Below the pieces are notes generated by a model. It ran no database searches. It saw only the letters and a list, made by a program, of their open reading frames with translations, and was not told the origin of the DNA. This document shows positions 1-9,844 of a DNA stretch of 32,663 nt, piece by piece (within the stretch, counting starts at the first letter, position 1; every line of letters begins with the position of its first letter). The DNA is from Myceligenerans pegani (lineage in GTDB: Bacteria > Actinomycetota > Actinomycetes > Actinomycetales > Cellulomonadaceae), in the NCBI RefSeq assembly GCF_014892515.1, contig NZ_JADBGR010000061.1, positions 1 through 32,663 of the forward strand, written 5' to 3'. A program made the translations under genes and the position numbers.

Positions 1-1
1 C

Positions 2-625
2 TTCCTGGACGGGATCGCGGCCGTGGTCGCCGTCCTGTTCGCGGTCGTGGGTGTCGTCTACGGGTGGCGGTCCGGAGCGATCTCGAAGGCCTCCGACGTT
101 CCCAAGCTCATGGCCGAGGGCGTGCGCCAGATGGCACCCGTGCTGGTCCTCTTCTTCGCGATCGCCCAGTTCCTGCAGTACTTCGACTGGACCCACATCG
201 GCGACGTCGTCGCCGTGAACTCGGCCGAGGCGCTGCGCACCAGCGGCGTACCGATCTGGGTGGTCTTCCTGGCCGTCCTCGCCCTGCTGTCCGTGGTCAA
301 CATCCTGGTCACCAGCGGTTCCGCGATGTGGGCGATCGCCGCCCCCGTCGTCGTGCCGATGCTGATGCTGCTCGAGGTGCCCGCGGAGACCACGCAGGCA
401 CTGTTCCGCATCGCCGACTCCGGGTCCACATCGATCACGCCGATGAGCCCGTACTTCATCATGGCTCTCGGCTTCCTCCAGCGGTACCGCAAGGACGCCG
501 GGATCGGCACCCTCGCCTCGTACACCCTCCCGCTGGCCGTATGCATGACACTCGCCTGGACACTGCTGTTCTTCGCGTGGTGGACACTCGGCATCCCGCT
601 CGGCCCCGGAGCACCCGTGCGGTAA
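2..625 (+). CDS. AbgT-family transporter, C-terminal part (5' end outside window)
   Basis: The last 207 residues of an inner-membrane transporter. The reading frame is open to the window edge, so the true start lies to the left. Two signatures identify AbgT (p-aminobenzoyl-glutamate transporter) proteins: GSAMWAIAAPVVVPM, matching the AbgT stretch around its conserved W-A-x-x-A-P, and RIADSGSTSITPMSPYF, the RxxDS-(T/S)-ITP-PYF motif. About five hydrophobic segments are visible, the last ending about 15 residues before the stop. Family members move aminobenzoyl-glutamate or export antifolates, probably driven by the proton gradient; which applies here cannot be told. A strong hairpin follows the stop after 12 bases, so the gene ends its transcription unit. 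Confidence 0.85.
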   Translation, partial: FLDGIAAVVAVLFAVVGVVYGWRSGAISKASDVPKLMAEGVRQMAPVLVLFFAIAQFLQYFDWTHIGDVVAVNSAEALRTSGVPIWVVFLAVLALLSVVNILVTSGSAMWAIAAPVVVPMLMLLEVPAETTQALFRIADSGSTSITPMSPYFIMALGFLQRYRKDAGIGTLASYTLPLAVCMTLAWTLLFFAWWTLGIPLGPGAPVR

Positions 626-637
626 CCGACGGACCGC

Positions 638-674
638 GACGGGCAGGTCAGAAAGGAATTCTGACCTGCCCGTC
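638..674. terminator. Strong hairpin between convergent genes
   Basis: A perfect 16-bp stem (638-653 with 659-674, arm GACGGGCAGGTCAGAA) closes on a 5-base loop. It sits 12 bases after the transporter stop and 56 bases beyond the stop of the leftward HD-domain gene, so it can end transcription from both sides. No T-tract follows, which is common in high-GC actinobacteria. Confidence 0.8.
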
Positions 675-730
675 CGTATACCGCACTGCGTCGAGCACCG
701 CGCGGCGACGTCGTACGGCGGCGGGCCGGT

Positions 731-1369
731 CTACTCCGGCCAGGCGCTGGACCGGATGACGTCTACGAAGTTCTCGCGCTGAAAAGCGGGGTCGAGGTGG
801 GCGAGGACGTCGTCGTTCATGGTGCCGAACGTCGTCTGAGGTCGGTCGCACATGCCTTCGTAGAAGGCGCGGATGATCTTGTTCTTGAAGTCGGGCCGTG
901 GGTGAGCGGTCGTGACCTCTGCGCGCTGTTGCTCGGTGATCTGGTCGAGGTCGAGGCCGAGGACATCGGTCTCGACGCCGAGGGTGACGACGGCGGTTTC
1001 GGGGGCGAGGTGCATGGGGACCTCGGGCGTGGTGTGCAAGGCGATCGCGAGCCAGACGTCGCGGGCCTCCTTCTCGGAGCGGCCGTGGTCGCGGAGGAAC
1101 GCATAGGCCGCCTCCGCGCCGTCGAGCTCGAAGCGCCGGTCGGTGGTGCGATAGGCGCTGGTCAGCCCGAGGTCGTGGAAGAGCCCGCCGACGTAGGCCA
1201 GTTCGGGATCCACCTCGATACCGCGAGCCTTTGACTTGAGCATCCCCCACAGGAAGACGCGACGTGAGTGGTTGAAGATCGTGTCGTCGGCGGCGCCGCG
1301 GACCAGGGCGGTGGCATCGCGGACGAGAGCGGTGTCGGGAACGCTGATCCCGGCGATCGTTTCAGGCAT
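731..1369 (-). CDS. HD-domain hydrolase, cyanamide hydratase-like
   Basis: A 212-residue soluble metal-dependent HD-superfamily protein. Metal ligands follow the HD order: H34 (NHSRR), H65-D66 (GGLFHDLG) and H112 (IALHTT). The preserved pattern and length resemble the cyanamide hydratase/Ddi2-like group, whose members hydrate small nitriles or cleave phosphates; the substrate is unknown. The ATG at 1369 is chosen because GAGGAAG lies just ahead of it. Longer open frame upstream lacks a ribosome site. It follows the MmyB-type regulator on the same strand after 155 bases. That gap contains a perfect 15-bp palindrome, so it probably has its own regulated promoter. Confidence 0.8.
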   Translation of the reverse strand: MPETIAGISVPDTALVRDATALVRGAADDTIFNHSRRVFLWGMLKSKARGIEVDPELAYVGGLFHDLGLTSAYRTTDRRFELDGAEAAYAFLRDHGRSEKEARDVWLAIALHTTPEVPMHLAPETAVVTLGVETDVLGLDLDQITEQQRAEVTTAHPRPDFKNKIIRAFYEGMCDRPQTTFGTMNDDVLAHLDPAFQRENFVDVIRSSAWPE

Positions 1370-1412
1370 GGGGCTTCCTCGGAAGGTGTCTGAGATTGGT
1401 GTTCGAACTGGG

Positions 1413-1427
1413 CCGTCCAGTGGACGG
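1413..1427. promoter_or_regulatory. Palindrome upstream of the HD-domain gene, candidate operator
   Basis: CCGTCCA-G-TGGACGG is a perfect 7-1-7 palindrome centred about 50 bases ahead of the HD-domain gene start. That is the right place to control its promoter. The neighbouring MmyB-type regulator is the natural candidate to bind it; this link is inference. Confidence 0.45.
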
Positions 1428-1524
1428 TCGACACCACCTTCGACGTAGCACCGCCGACCCCGTACGTGTCTTGACTGACCGGCACCCCACAGATTCGGAC
1501 ATGCCGTCACGGGGGATGCTGCCG

Positions 1525-2391
1525 TCATGCCTCCTGGGCCGGCGAGACGAACTGCTCGTGACCGAGGATGCGGAGGAGGGCAAGCTTCTCGGCGGCTTCC
1601 GTGCGGGGAGGGGCGGAGAGGATGAGGAGTGTCTGGGACTGGTCCTCGGTGAGCAAGGCCTGGCAGTCGAGATCCATCGCTCCGACCTCGGGATGCAGCA
1701 GCGTCTTGTGGTCGTCGAACCGGGTCGCGACCTCGTGCCGCTGCCACAGATCGCGGAACTCGTCGCTCTCCTTGCGCAGGGCGCGGACGAGGTGCCCGGC
1801 ACGCGAGTCGGCGCCGGCCAGCCCATAGGCGAGGCGGAGGCTTGCGACGTGTGCGCGGCTCTGGCGCGGGTGATGGTCCGTGGGGTAGACGGCGCGCTCC
1901 GCGGGGTCGGTGAACCACCGGTAGATGCCGGAGCGCGCGAGGCCGGTGAACCGAGTGCGGTCGCCGAACAGCGTGGCAGCGAGGCGGTTCTGCACGAGGG
2001 TCTCGGCGAGGCTGGACAGCACGAGGGCGGGGGTGTGGTCGAGGCAGTCGAGCACTCGCTGCAGCTGAGGCGCCACGTGCGTGTCCAGCGGGGTGCGTCC
2101 GGGGGCGTTGTGCCCGCTGATCCGGTAGAGATGGTCGCGTTCGTCGGCGGTCAGGCGCAACGCCCGCGCGAGGGCACCGAGCATCTGCTCCGACGGCTGC
2201 GGACCGCGGCCCTGCTCGAGCCGGGTGTAGTAGTCCGAGGACATTCCCGCCAGGTCCGCGACCTCCCCGCGCCGAAGCCCCGAGACTCTGCGACGGGCAC
2301 CGACGGAGACACCGACGTCCTCCGGGCGGAGATGCTCACGGCGGCGACGGAGGAAATCGGCGAGTTGTTGACGATCCATGTGTTTCATCAT
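1525..2391 (-). CDS. XRE-family regulator with MmyB-like ligand domain
   Basis: A 288-residue transcription regulator. The N-terminal helix-turn-helix covers about residues 8-75, with the hallmark SGLRRGEVADLAG and SSDYYTRLEQGR stretches. The rest is the MmyB-like (MLTR) PAS-type domain, which in this actinobacterial family is thought to bind a small hydrophobic ligand. Three in-frame ATGs lie at 2391, 2388 and 2379 with no clear ribosome site, so the first residues are uncertain. It is transcribed away from the SDR operon, with 114 bases between them. In this family that arrangement usually means the regulator controls its divergent oxidoreductase neighbours, and perhaps the HD-domain gene behind it. 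A second, non-identical copy of this family lies at 10928. Confidence 0.88.
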   Translation of the reverse strand: MMKHMDRQQLADFLRRRREHLRPEDVGVSVGARRRVSGLRRGEVADLAGMSSDYYTRLEQGRGPQPSEQMLGALARALRLTADERDHLYRISGHNAPGRTPLDTHVAPQLQRVLDCLDHTPALVLSSLAETLVQNRLAATLFGDRTRFTGLARSGIYRWFTDPAERAVYPTDHHPRQSRAHVASLRLAYGLAGADSRAGHLVRALRKESDEFRDLWQRHEVATRFDDHKTLLHPEVGAMDLDCQALLTEDQSQTLLILSAPPRTEAAEKLALLRILGHEQFVSPAQEA

Positions 2392-2505
2392 GCGTGGCCA
2401 GCGACAGCAGAGGGAGGGATCCCAAGTCCTACGACGACCGGTCCTCTCGTGCCCACGCGAACCGGGGCGGACAGTGAAGTCATCCGATCGAAAGGAAGCC
2501 CCATC
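2392..2505. promoter_or_regulatory. Divergent promoter region between MmyB-type regulator and SDR operon
   Basis: These 114 bases must hold both outward promoters. An 8-bp palindrome GACCGGTC lies at 2436-2443, near the middle, and could be an operator. No convincing -35/-10 pair was recognised by eye. Confidence 0.35.
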
Positions 2506-3255
2506 ATGCACACCTCGGGCAACACCGTCTTCATCGCCGGCGCGACCCAGGGCATCGGTCTCGCGCTCGCCCGCCGATTTCAGGAGGCCGGGAACACGGT
2601 GATCATCGGCGGCCGCAGGACGGAGATCCTCGAGCGACTCGCGGCCGAGCACGGCTTCGAGACCGTCACCATCGACGTCACCGACCCTGCCTCGATCCAG
2701 ACCGCCCGCGACCAGGTCCTGGCAGCCCACCCAGAGCTCAACGTCCTCGTCGCGATGGCCGGCATCATGGTCGCCGAGGACGTCACGAAGCCCGATTTCG
2801 TGGAGATCGCGCAGCGGACCGTCGAGACGAACATCCTGGGCACCGTGCGACTCATCGCGGCGTTCACCGAGCACCTTCAGGCCAGGTCCGAGTCGACGAT
2901 CGTCACGGTGTCTTCGGGGCTGGCGCACACGCCCCTGGGCATCACGCCCAGCTACAACGGCTCCAAGGCCTTCATCCACCTGTTCAGCGAGACCATCCGC
3001 CTCCAACTTGCCCGGTCGAGCGTCAAGGTGGTCGAGCTGTGCGCTCCGGCTGTACGCACCGAGCTGATGCCTGGCGGCTCCCAGGTGGAGGGCTTCTACC
3101 CGCTGGAGGACTACATCGAGGACACCTGGGCGATCCTCTCCTCTCAGCCGGACGTCACCGAGGTCGTCATCGACCGCGTCAAGCCCTTGCGCTACTCCGA
3201 GGTCGAGGACCGGTACGCCGCGACCGTCGAGATGCTCAACTCCCACGCCCACTGA
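2506..3255 (+). CDS. Short-chain dehydrogenase, DltE-like SDR (first of three)
   Basis: A 249-residue cytoplasmic NAD(P)-dependent oxidoreductase. It has the cofactor loop GATQGIG (12-18), N109, S136/S137 and the catalytic pair Y150 and K154 (SYNGSK). The usual NNAG motif is replaced by AMAG (83-86), a DltE-like variation. AAAGGAAG ends 7 bases before the ATG at 2506, which fixes the start. It is the first gene of a three-SDR run, 27 bases ahead of the next. The substrate cannot be read from sequence. Control by the divergent MmyB-type regulator is likely. Confidence 0.88.
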   Translation: MHTSGNTVFIAGATQGIGLALARRFQEAGNTVIIGGRRTEILERLAAEHGFETVTIDVTDPASIQTARDQVLAAHPELNVLVAMAGIMVAEDVTKPDFVEIAQRTVETNILGTVRLIAAFTEHLQARSESTIVTVSSGLAHTPLGITPSYNGSKAFIHLFSETIRLQLARSSVKVVELCAPAVRTELMPGGSQVEGFYPLEDYIEDTWAILSSQPDVTEVVIDRVKPLRYSEVEDRYAATVEMLNSHAH

Positions 3256-3282
3256 TCGCACAACCGAACAGGAGAAAGACCC

Positions 3283-4023
3283 ATGTCCAACACGCCAGGC
3301 TCCCGTGTCGCCCTTGTCACCGGTGGCAGCGGCGGTATCGGCCAGAGCGTCGTCGAGCGTCTCGTGGCCGATGGCTTCGCCGTCGCCGTGCACTACGCCG
3401 GCAACAAGCAGAAGGCCCAGACCCTCGTCGAGAAGGTCACCACCTCGGGCGGGCAGGCGATCGCGGTCGGTGGCGACGTCGCCGACGAGAACGCCATGGC
3501 GAGCGCCTTCGACGCCGTCGAGCAGGCGTTCGGTGGCGTCGACGTCGTCGTGAACACCGCCGGCATCATGATCCTGTCAACCGTCGCAGAGCTCGACCTG
3601 GCCGATCTGGACCGGATGCACCGCACGAACATCCGCGGGAGCTTCGTGGTTTCCCAGCAGGCCGCCAAGCGTGTCCGCTCCGGCGGTGCCATCATCAACT
3701 TCTCCACCAGCCAAACCCGGATGCAGCATCCGACCTACGCCCCCTATGCGGCCTCGAAGGCTGCCGTCGAGGTACTGACGCTGGTCCTTGCCCGGGAACT
3801 GCGTGGCAAGGACATCACCGTCAACGCCGTCGCTCCCGGTCCGACAGCGACGGCACTGTTCCTCGAAGGGAAGGACCAGGCCACGATCGACAGGCTTGCC
3901 GGGCTTGCTCCCCTCGAACGCCTGGGAACCCCAGAGGACGTCGCCGAGACCGTCGCCCACCTCGCCGGGCCCGCCCGCTGGATCAACGGCCAGACGATCT
4001 TCCCCAACGGCGGCATCGCCTGA
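3283..4023 (+). CDS. Classical SDR oxidoreductase (second of three)
   Basis: A 246-residue classical SDR. The motifs are complete: TGGSGGIG (13-20), the NNAG-equivalent NTAG (91-94), catalytic serine near 141-143, and Y155/K159 (YAASK). The C-terminal GxxINGQTIFPNGG resembles the usual cofactor-closing end of 3-ketoacyl reductase-like SDRs. AGGAGAAAG stands just before the ATG. A shortage of acidic residues after the second strand (HYAGNKQKA) suggests NADPH preference; this is inference. Genes of this kind next to MmyB-type regulators are usually ketone/aldehyde reductases of unknown substrate. Confidence 0.9.
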   Translation: MSNTPGSRVALVTGGSGGIGQSVVERLVADGFAVAVHYAGNKQKAQTLVEKVTTSGGQAIAVGGDVADENAMASAFDAVEQAFGGVDVVVNTAGIMILSTVAELDLADLDRMHRTNIRGSFVVSQQAAKRVRSGGAIINFSTSQTRMQHPTYAPYAASKAAVEVLTLVLARELRGKDITVNAVAPGPTATALFLEGKDQATIDRLAGLAPLERLGTPEDVAETVAHLAGPARWINGQTIFPNGGIA

Positions 4024-4069
4024 CGCCTGTCCGCGAGACCCCGCAGCAACGAACGAAAGGATCGAACTC

Positions 4070-4978
4070 ATGGCCGAATCGACGAAGAGCGTCGTCCTCA
4101 TCACCGGCGCCGCGACCGGCATCGGAAACCTGACCGCCCGTGCCCTGGCCACGGCCGGGCACACGGTGTACGCGAGCATGCGCGACATCACCGGCCGCAA
4201 CGCGCAACGCGCCGAAGAACTGATCCAGCTCGGGCAGCGTGAAGGGCAGGACCTGCGGGTCGTCGAACTCGACGTCACCTCGCAGGAATCCGCCGACGCC
4301 GCTGTCGCGACCATCCTGAACCAGGCGGGTCGCCTCGACACCGTCATCCACAACGCCGGGCACCTCTTCGTGGGATATGTCGAGGCATTCACCGCGGAGG
4401 ACGTCGCCCACCTGTTCGACGTCAACACGATCGGCGTGCACCGCGTCAACCGTGCGGCCCTTCCCCACCTGCGTGAGCGGGGCTCCGGGATGCTCCTGTA
4501 CGTCGGAAGCACCACCTCGGTCGTCATGCCACCGTTCCTCGGGCCCTACGTGGCCTCGAAGACGGGTGCCGACGCGCTCGCGCAGGTGACCGCGTACGAG
4601 GTGAGCCAGATCGGCATCGAGACGACCATCGTCATGCCCGGCCCGTTCACGCAGGGCACCGAGCACTTCCCCAACGCCAGCCACGCCGCCGACACAGAGC
4701 GCGCCGCGGGCTACGCGAAGCTCGATCCTCTGGTGGCGCGCAACGAGGAGGCGACGGAGAGCCTCTTCCCGGCAGACGTCGACGCCCACCCACGCGCGGT
4801 CGCCGAGGAGATCGTCCGCGTGCTCGACCTGCCGGCGGGGCAGCGGCCCTTCCGTACCGTCGTCGACTTCAGTCAGGCCGGAGTCGAGGAGGTCACCGAC
4901 GTCATGTACAAGGCGCAGGAGGAGTTCGTCACCCGGCTCGGGTTCGGCCAGCTCCTGCATGTCACACGGCAGAGCTGA
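4070..4978 (+). CDS. Longer SDR oxidoreductase (third of three)
   Basis: A 302-residue SDR, longer than its two neighbours because of a C-terminal extension (about 230-302) with a proline/acidic stretch. Motifs: TGAATGIG (12-19), HNAG (94-97), N119, catalytic serine near 147-150, Y160/K164 (YVASK). GAAAGG lies 9 bases before the ATG. The gap to the preceding gene is 46 bases and no promoter or terminator is evident, so the three SDRs are probably co-transcribed. All three differ in sequence, arguing for different substrates rather than recent duplication. A convergent-gene hairpin follows at 5062. Confidence 0.88.
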   Translation: MAESTKSVVLITGAATGIGNLTARALATAGHTVYASMRDITGRNAQRAEELIQLGQREGQDLRVVELDVTSQESADAAVATILNQAGRLDTVIHNAGHLFVGYVEAFTAEDVAHLFDVNTIGVHRVNRAALPHLRERGSGMLLYVGSTTSVVMPPFLGPYVASKTGADALAQVTAYEVSQIGIETTIVMPGPFTQGTEHFPNASHAADTERAAGYAKLDPLVARNEEATESLFPADVDAHPRAVAEEIVRVLDLPAGQRPFRTVVDFSQAGVEEVTDVMYKAQEEFVTRLGFGQLLHVTRQS

Positions 4979-5061
4979 CGCCAGGCGATCAAGAGAGGGA
5001 AGCGACGATCACACCCCGTCGTTCGTGATCGGGCAGCCGCTCGGACGACCGGTCAGGCGGC

Positions 5062-5098
5062 CCCGCCTCGATGGAACAGAGCGATGCGTCGAGGCGGG
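5062..5098. terminator. Bidirectional terminator hairpin
   Basis: CCCGCCTCGA (5062-5071) pairs perfectly with TCGAGGCGGG (5089-5098) across a 17-base loop. It lies between the SDR run ending at 4978 and the leftward regulator ending at 5119, so it can serve both. Confidence 0.7.
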
Positions 5099-5118
5099 TC
5101 GCCGTCGGGCTTGGGCGA

Positions 5119-6129
5119 CTACTCCGCAGAAGGAGCAGGAACGCCGGTAGAGGGGAACTCGCCGGACCACGCCGTGCGGAACTGGCGCTGGTGACGGCTC
5201 GGTGGCAGCCCGTACTCGCGCGTGAAGACCCGTCGAAAGGTCTCGGCGCTGCCGAAGCCGCTCAGACGGGCCGTCTCCGACACGTTGCGTCCCTCGTCGA
5301 GCAGGGTCCGTGCGCGCTCCAGGCGCATCTGCTCGACGAAGCGCGACGGCGAGGTGCCGAGTTCGGCAGCGAACTGCCGCCGCAGGTGTCGGGCCGTGAC
5401 GCCCGCCCTCGCAGCCAGGGAGTCAACGGTGTGGTCGGCGGCCGGGTCGTTCACGATGGCATCGACCGCAGCCTTGAGCACCGGCTGTTGCGGGATCGGC
5501 GCGCGCAACGGCGCCGAGTACTGCGACTGGCCGCCCGGACGCTGGAGATACAGAACGAGCTCCCGGGCGATCGTGCGTGCGAGCCGTGGTCCGTGGTCGG
5601 TCTCGACGAGCGCGAGAGTGAGGTCCATACCTGCTGAGACGCCGGCCGAAGTCAACACATCGCCGTCGGCGACGTAGATCGCATCTGGTAGAACTTCCAC
5701 CGCCGGGAATGCGCGCCCCAGCAACGTCGCGTGTCGCCAGTGGGTCGTCGCGCGTCGGCCGTCCAGCAGCCCCGTTCGGGCGAGGACGAACGCGCCTGTG
5801 CACACCGATGCCACCCGCCGCGCCAGAAAGGCCAGCTGGCGCGCCGCGTCCAGGAGTTGTGCCTCGATCGGCCGATCGACCAGGCGATCTCCGCCGGCCA
5901 CAATCAGCGTGTCCACCCGGTCGACAGTCGTTGCGGCACCGGCGACATCCAGCCTCGTGCCGATCGAGGTCGTGACCGCTTCGCCGCCTGGTGAGACGAA
6001 CCGCAATCGGTAGTCCGCACCGGCGCGGTTCGCCTCCGCGAGCACCTCGGCGGGCCCGGACACGTCAAGCAGCTTGACGCCATCGAAGACGAGGAAGACG
6101 ACCTCGTGGGAAACAGGGGAGGCGGGCAT
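5119..6129 (-). CDS. GlxA-like regulator: DJ-1/PfpI domain plus AraC helix-turn-helix
   Basis: A 336-residue regulator. The N-terminal half is a DJ-1/PfpI-like (GATase1-like) fold, with DTLIVAGG (73-80) and the elbow cysteine C110 in SVCTGAF. The C-terminal half (about 225-320) carries two AraC-type helix-turn-helices, ending in the typical SGFGSAETFRRVFTREYG. The pattern is that of GlxA-like activators, whose N-terminal domain senses a ligand and is not expected to be a protease. GAAGGAGA precedes the ATG at 6129. It lies 15 bases behind the aspartate-semialdehyde dehydrogenase-like gene on the same strand and is probably co-transcribed with it. Confidence 0.9.
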   Translation of the reverse strand: MPASPVSHEVVFLVFDGVKLLDVSGPAEVLAEANRAGADYRLRFVSPGGEAVTTSIGTRLDVAGAATTVDRVDTLIVAGGDRLVDRPIEAQLLDAARQLAFLARRVASVCTGAFVLARTGLLDGRRATTHWRHATLLGRAFPAVEVLPDAIYVADGDVLTSAGVSAGMDLTLALVETDHGPRLARTIARELVLYLQRPGGQSQYSAPLRAPIPQQPVLKAAVDAIVNDPAADHTVDSLAARAGVTARHLRRQFAAELGTSPSRFVEQMRLERARTLLDEGRNVSETARLSGFGSAETFRRVFTREYGLPPSRHQRQFRTAWSGEFPSTGVPAPSAE

Positions 6130-6144
6130 GTGTCTCCTTCGACA

Positions 6145-7313
<1,169 letters not shown>

Positions 7314-7460
7314 TCCAGGCGTGCGCGGGTTACGCGAAGGCCGAATGTGTGGGCTTCACGTCCGGATCTGTGCTGGGCGGGCGAGGGAGCACGACGAAGA
7401 CTGGAACGGGTCCAGACAGGAATGGCCAACGTGCCCGAGCGACGAGAGGAGCGTGTGGTC

Positions 7461-7928
7461 GTGAGCGACACCTCCCACGCCGATCACCTGCGGCGCCACG
7501 CCCTGCGGGCGACAAGGCAGCGAGTCGCGGTGCTGAAGGCGCTGGAGCGTTACCCGCACTCCGATGCGGCGTCCTTGGCAGACGTGGTGCGGCGGGACTT
7601 CGTCACGATCTCCCATCAGGCCGTGTACGACGTCCTCGCGGCCCTGGTCGAAGTGCGACTGGTACGCAGGATGGACCTCGCCGGGGCTGCGGCGCTGTAC
7701 GAGATCCACGACGGCCAGGACCACGGCCACGCCGTCTGCCGCATCTGCGGATCCGTCTACGACATCGACATCGACGCGGGCGCCGTGGGCCATCCGGCGC
7801 CGGGCTTCATCGTCGAGGCGGTCGACGTCGTCTACCGCGGAACCTGCCTGACCTGTACGTCTGCGGCTCCGGGCTCGAACCCGCGTCCGGGCAACCGCAT
7901 CCAATCCGCTACTACCAAGGAGCACTGA
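7461..7928 (+). CDS. furA: Fur-family repressor of the catalase operon
   Basis: A 155-residue metal-dependent repressor with a winged helix (about 12-75, [12 protein letters not shown] and [12 protein letters not shown]) and a metal-binding C-terminal domain. Two CxxC pairs (C93/C96, C129/C132) would hold structural zinc, and H88/H90 in [11 protein letters not shown] are typical ligands. The GTG at 7461 is chosen because GAGAGGAG lies 10 bases ahead. An ATG at 7422 and a GTG at 7455 are in frame. Its stop overlaps the catalase start by one base (TGATG), so translation is coupled. In actinobacteria FurA represses itself and katG/katA until peroxide inactivates it. Confidence 0.88.
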   Translation: MSDTSHADHLRRHALRATRQRVAVLKALERYPHSDAASLADVVRRDFVTISHQAVYDVLAALVEVRLVRRMDLAGAAALYEIHDGQDHGHAVCRICGSVYDIDIDAGAVGHPAPGFIVEAVDVVYRGTCLTCTSAAPGSNPRPGNRIQSATTKEH

Positions 7929-9394
7929 TGACATTCGCGGACAACACCCAGCCGCTGACCACGGCCGCCGGAGCGCCCGTCGCCGACAACCAGAACAGCA
8001 TGAGTGCCGGGCCGCGCGGCCCGCTGCTGCTTCAGGACGTCTGGCTGATCGAGAAGCTCGCCCACTTCGCCCGTGAGGTGATTCCTGAGCGGCGCATGCA
8101 CGCGAAGGGCTCGGGCGCATTCGGTACCTTCCGCGTCACGGGAGACATCAGCCAGTACACGAAGGCCGCGATCTTCAGCAAGGTCGGCAACGAGTGCGAG
8201 ATGTTCGCCCGCTTTTCCACCGTCGCCGGGGAGCGCGGTGCGGCTGACGCGGAGCGCGACATCCGCGGTTTCGCGCTGCGGTTCTACACCGAGGAGGGCA
8301 ACTGGGACGTCGTCGGCAACAACACCCCCGTCTTCTTCCACCGCGACCCGCTGAAGTTCCCCGACCTCAACCGCGCGGTCAAGCGTGACCCCCGGACCAA
8401 CCTGCGCGACCCGGAGAACAACTGGGGTTACTGGACGAACCTGCCCGAGTCCCTGCATCAGGTCACGATCACCATGAGCGATCGCGGCATCCCGAAGTCG
8501 TATCGGCACATGCACGGCTACGGGTCGCACACCTTCAGCCTCATCAACACCGCCGGCGAGCGTCACTGGGTCAAGTTCCACTTCCGCACGCAGCAGGGGA
8601 TCGAGAACCTGACCGATGCGGAGGCTGCGAACGTCGTCGCGCAGGATCGCGAGTCCCACGGCCGGGACCTGTTCGAGGCCATCGAGCGCGGCGACTTTCC
8701 GAAGTGGACGGTGTGCGTCCAGATCATGCCGGAGGCCGACGCAGCGACCTACCGGTTCCACCCGTTCGACCTGACGAAGGTGTGGAGCCAGAAGGACTAC
8801 CCGCTGATCGAGGTCGGCGAGTTCGAACTCAACCGCAACCCCGACAACTACTTTGCCGACGTCGAGCAGGCTGCGTTCACGCCGGCCAACCTGATCCCTG
8901 GCGTCTCGTTCAGCCCGGACAAGATGCTGCAGGGGCGGCTCTTTTCCTACGGCGACGCCGCCCGCTACCGGGTCGGGGTCAATCACCACCAGATCCCGGT
9001 GAACTACCCGCGGGCCGCGAAGGTGGTCAACACCTATCACCGCGACGGCGCCATGCGTGTGGACGGCAACCAGGGCGGCGTGCCAGGGGTCGAGCCCAAC
9101 ACCTTCGGCCGCTGGTTCGATCAGCCCGCCTACGCCGACCCGCCCCAGGCGATCGGGCCGAGCGCCGACCGCTTCGACTTCCGGGAGGACGACGATGACT
9201 ACTTCACCCAGCCGGGCGACCTCTTCCGGCTCATGACCACTGACCAGCAGCAGCGGCTCTTCGAGAACACCGCTCGTGCGATCAAGGGCGCCCGGCCACA
9301 GACGGTGGAGAAGCACATCGACAACTGCACCCAGGCCGACCCGGCCTACGGAGCGGGCGTTCGCCAGGCCTGTGAGGCGATCGGTGCGCTGTGA
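7928..9394 (+). CDS. katA: Monofunctional haem catalase, clade 3 type
   Basis: A 488-residue small-subunit catalase that turns hydrogen peroxide to water and oxygen in the cytoplasm. Visible active-site parts are H58 in [13 protein letters not shown], the asparagine in GNNTPVFF, and the haem-ligating tyrosine in [14 protein letters not shown]. The full length and the absence of a C-terminal flavodoxin-like domain mark the small-subunit class. It is translationally coupled to furA upstream and overlaps the ankyrin-repeat gene downstream. The three form one peroxide-response operon. Confidence 0.97.
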   Translation: MTFADNTQPLTTAAGAPVADNQNSMSAGPRGPLLLQDVWLIEKLAHFAREVIPERRMHAKGSGAFGTFRVTGDISQYTKAAIFSKVGNECEMFARFSTVAGERGAADAERDIRGFALRFYTEEGNWDVVGNNTPVFFHRDPLKFPDLNRAVKRDPRTNLRDPENNWGYWTNLPESLHQVTITMSDRGIPKSYRHMHGYGSHTFSLINTAGERHWVKFHFRTQQGIENLTDAEAANVVAQDRESHGRDLFEAIERGDFPKWTVCVQIMPEADAATYRFHPFDLTKVWSQKDYPLIEVGEFELNRNPDNYFADVEQAAFTPANLIPGVSFSPDKMLQGRLFSYGDAARYRVGVNHHQIPVNYPRAAKVVNTYHRDGAMRVDGNQGGVPGVEPNTFGRWFDQPAYADPPQAIGPSADRFDFREDDDDYFTQPGDLFRLMTTDQQQRLFENTARAIKGARPQTVEKHIDNCTQADPAYGAGVRQACEAIGAL

Positions 9395-9785
9395 CCACAC
9401 AGGGCCGCAGGTCTCCCCGCCCCCGCTGACGCCCGAGGAACAGACCCGGATCCAGGCGGTGGTCGCAGATCTGGCCCGCGAAGGAAGAACCGCCGTGCTG
9501 GAGCAGTTCCTCGATCGCGGTCTCTCGGCGGACCAGCAGGACTCTTCCGGCAACTCACTGCTCATGCTGGCCGCCTACCACGGACACGCAGAAACCGTTG
9601 AAACGCTCCTGCGACGCGGGGCAGACCCCGACGTCTGCAACGCCCGCGACCAGTCCCCGATCGCCGGAGCCCTCGTCAAGGGCGAGAGCGAGATCGTGGA
9701 CCTCCTGCGGGCAGCAGGGGCGAGCCTCGACATCGGGGCGCCCACGGCCCGCGAGGTGGCCAAGATGTTCGGGCGGCGGCTGTGA
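9384..9785 (+). CDS. Small ankyrin-repeat protein, catalase partner
   Basis: A 133-residue ankyrin protein with no signal peptide. The clear repeats are [22 protein letters not shown] then [36 protein letters not shown]. The GTG at 9384 is preceded by GAGGCGATCG and overlaps the end of katA by 11 bases, so translation is coupled. A GTG at 9372 is an alternative. In Pseudomonas aeruginosa, an ankyrin protein (AnkB) encoded beside a catalase is needed for full catalase activity; the same role is plausible here. The gene ends before a strong hairpin. Confidence 0.82.
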   Translation: MRCDHTGPQVSPPPLTPEEQTRIQAVVADLAREGRTAVLEQFLDRGLSADQQDSSGNSLLMLAAYHGHAETVETLLRRGADPDVCNARDQSPIAGALVKGESEIVDLLRAAGASLDIGAPTAREVAKMFGRRL

Positions 9786-9789
9786 CAGC

Positions 9790-9822
9790 GCTGGGCCGCG
9801 GCAGGCGCCGGCGCGGCCCAGC
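9790..9822. terminator. Bidirectional terminator hairpin
   Basis: GCTGGGCCGCG (9790-9800) pairs perfectly with CGCGGCCCAGC (9812-9822). It lies in the 59-base gap between the ankyrin gene and the convergent hydrolase gene. Confidence 0.75.
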
Positions 9823-9844
9823 GTGGTTCACCTGTGGCGCGGGT

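Noticed and set aside
1396-3255. Very long open frame running through the antisense of the MmyB-type regulator into the first SDR gene
   Set aside because: Its first part has no protein-like character and is antisense to a clear regulator; only the part from the ATG at 2506 is a real gene. Long chance frames are common in high-GC DNA.
7832-9565. 577-codon reverse-strand frame opposite the catalase gene
   Set aside because: It mirrors the codon pattern of katA, which has complete catalytic motifs; the reverse translation shows no known motif.
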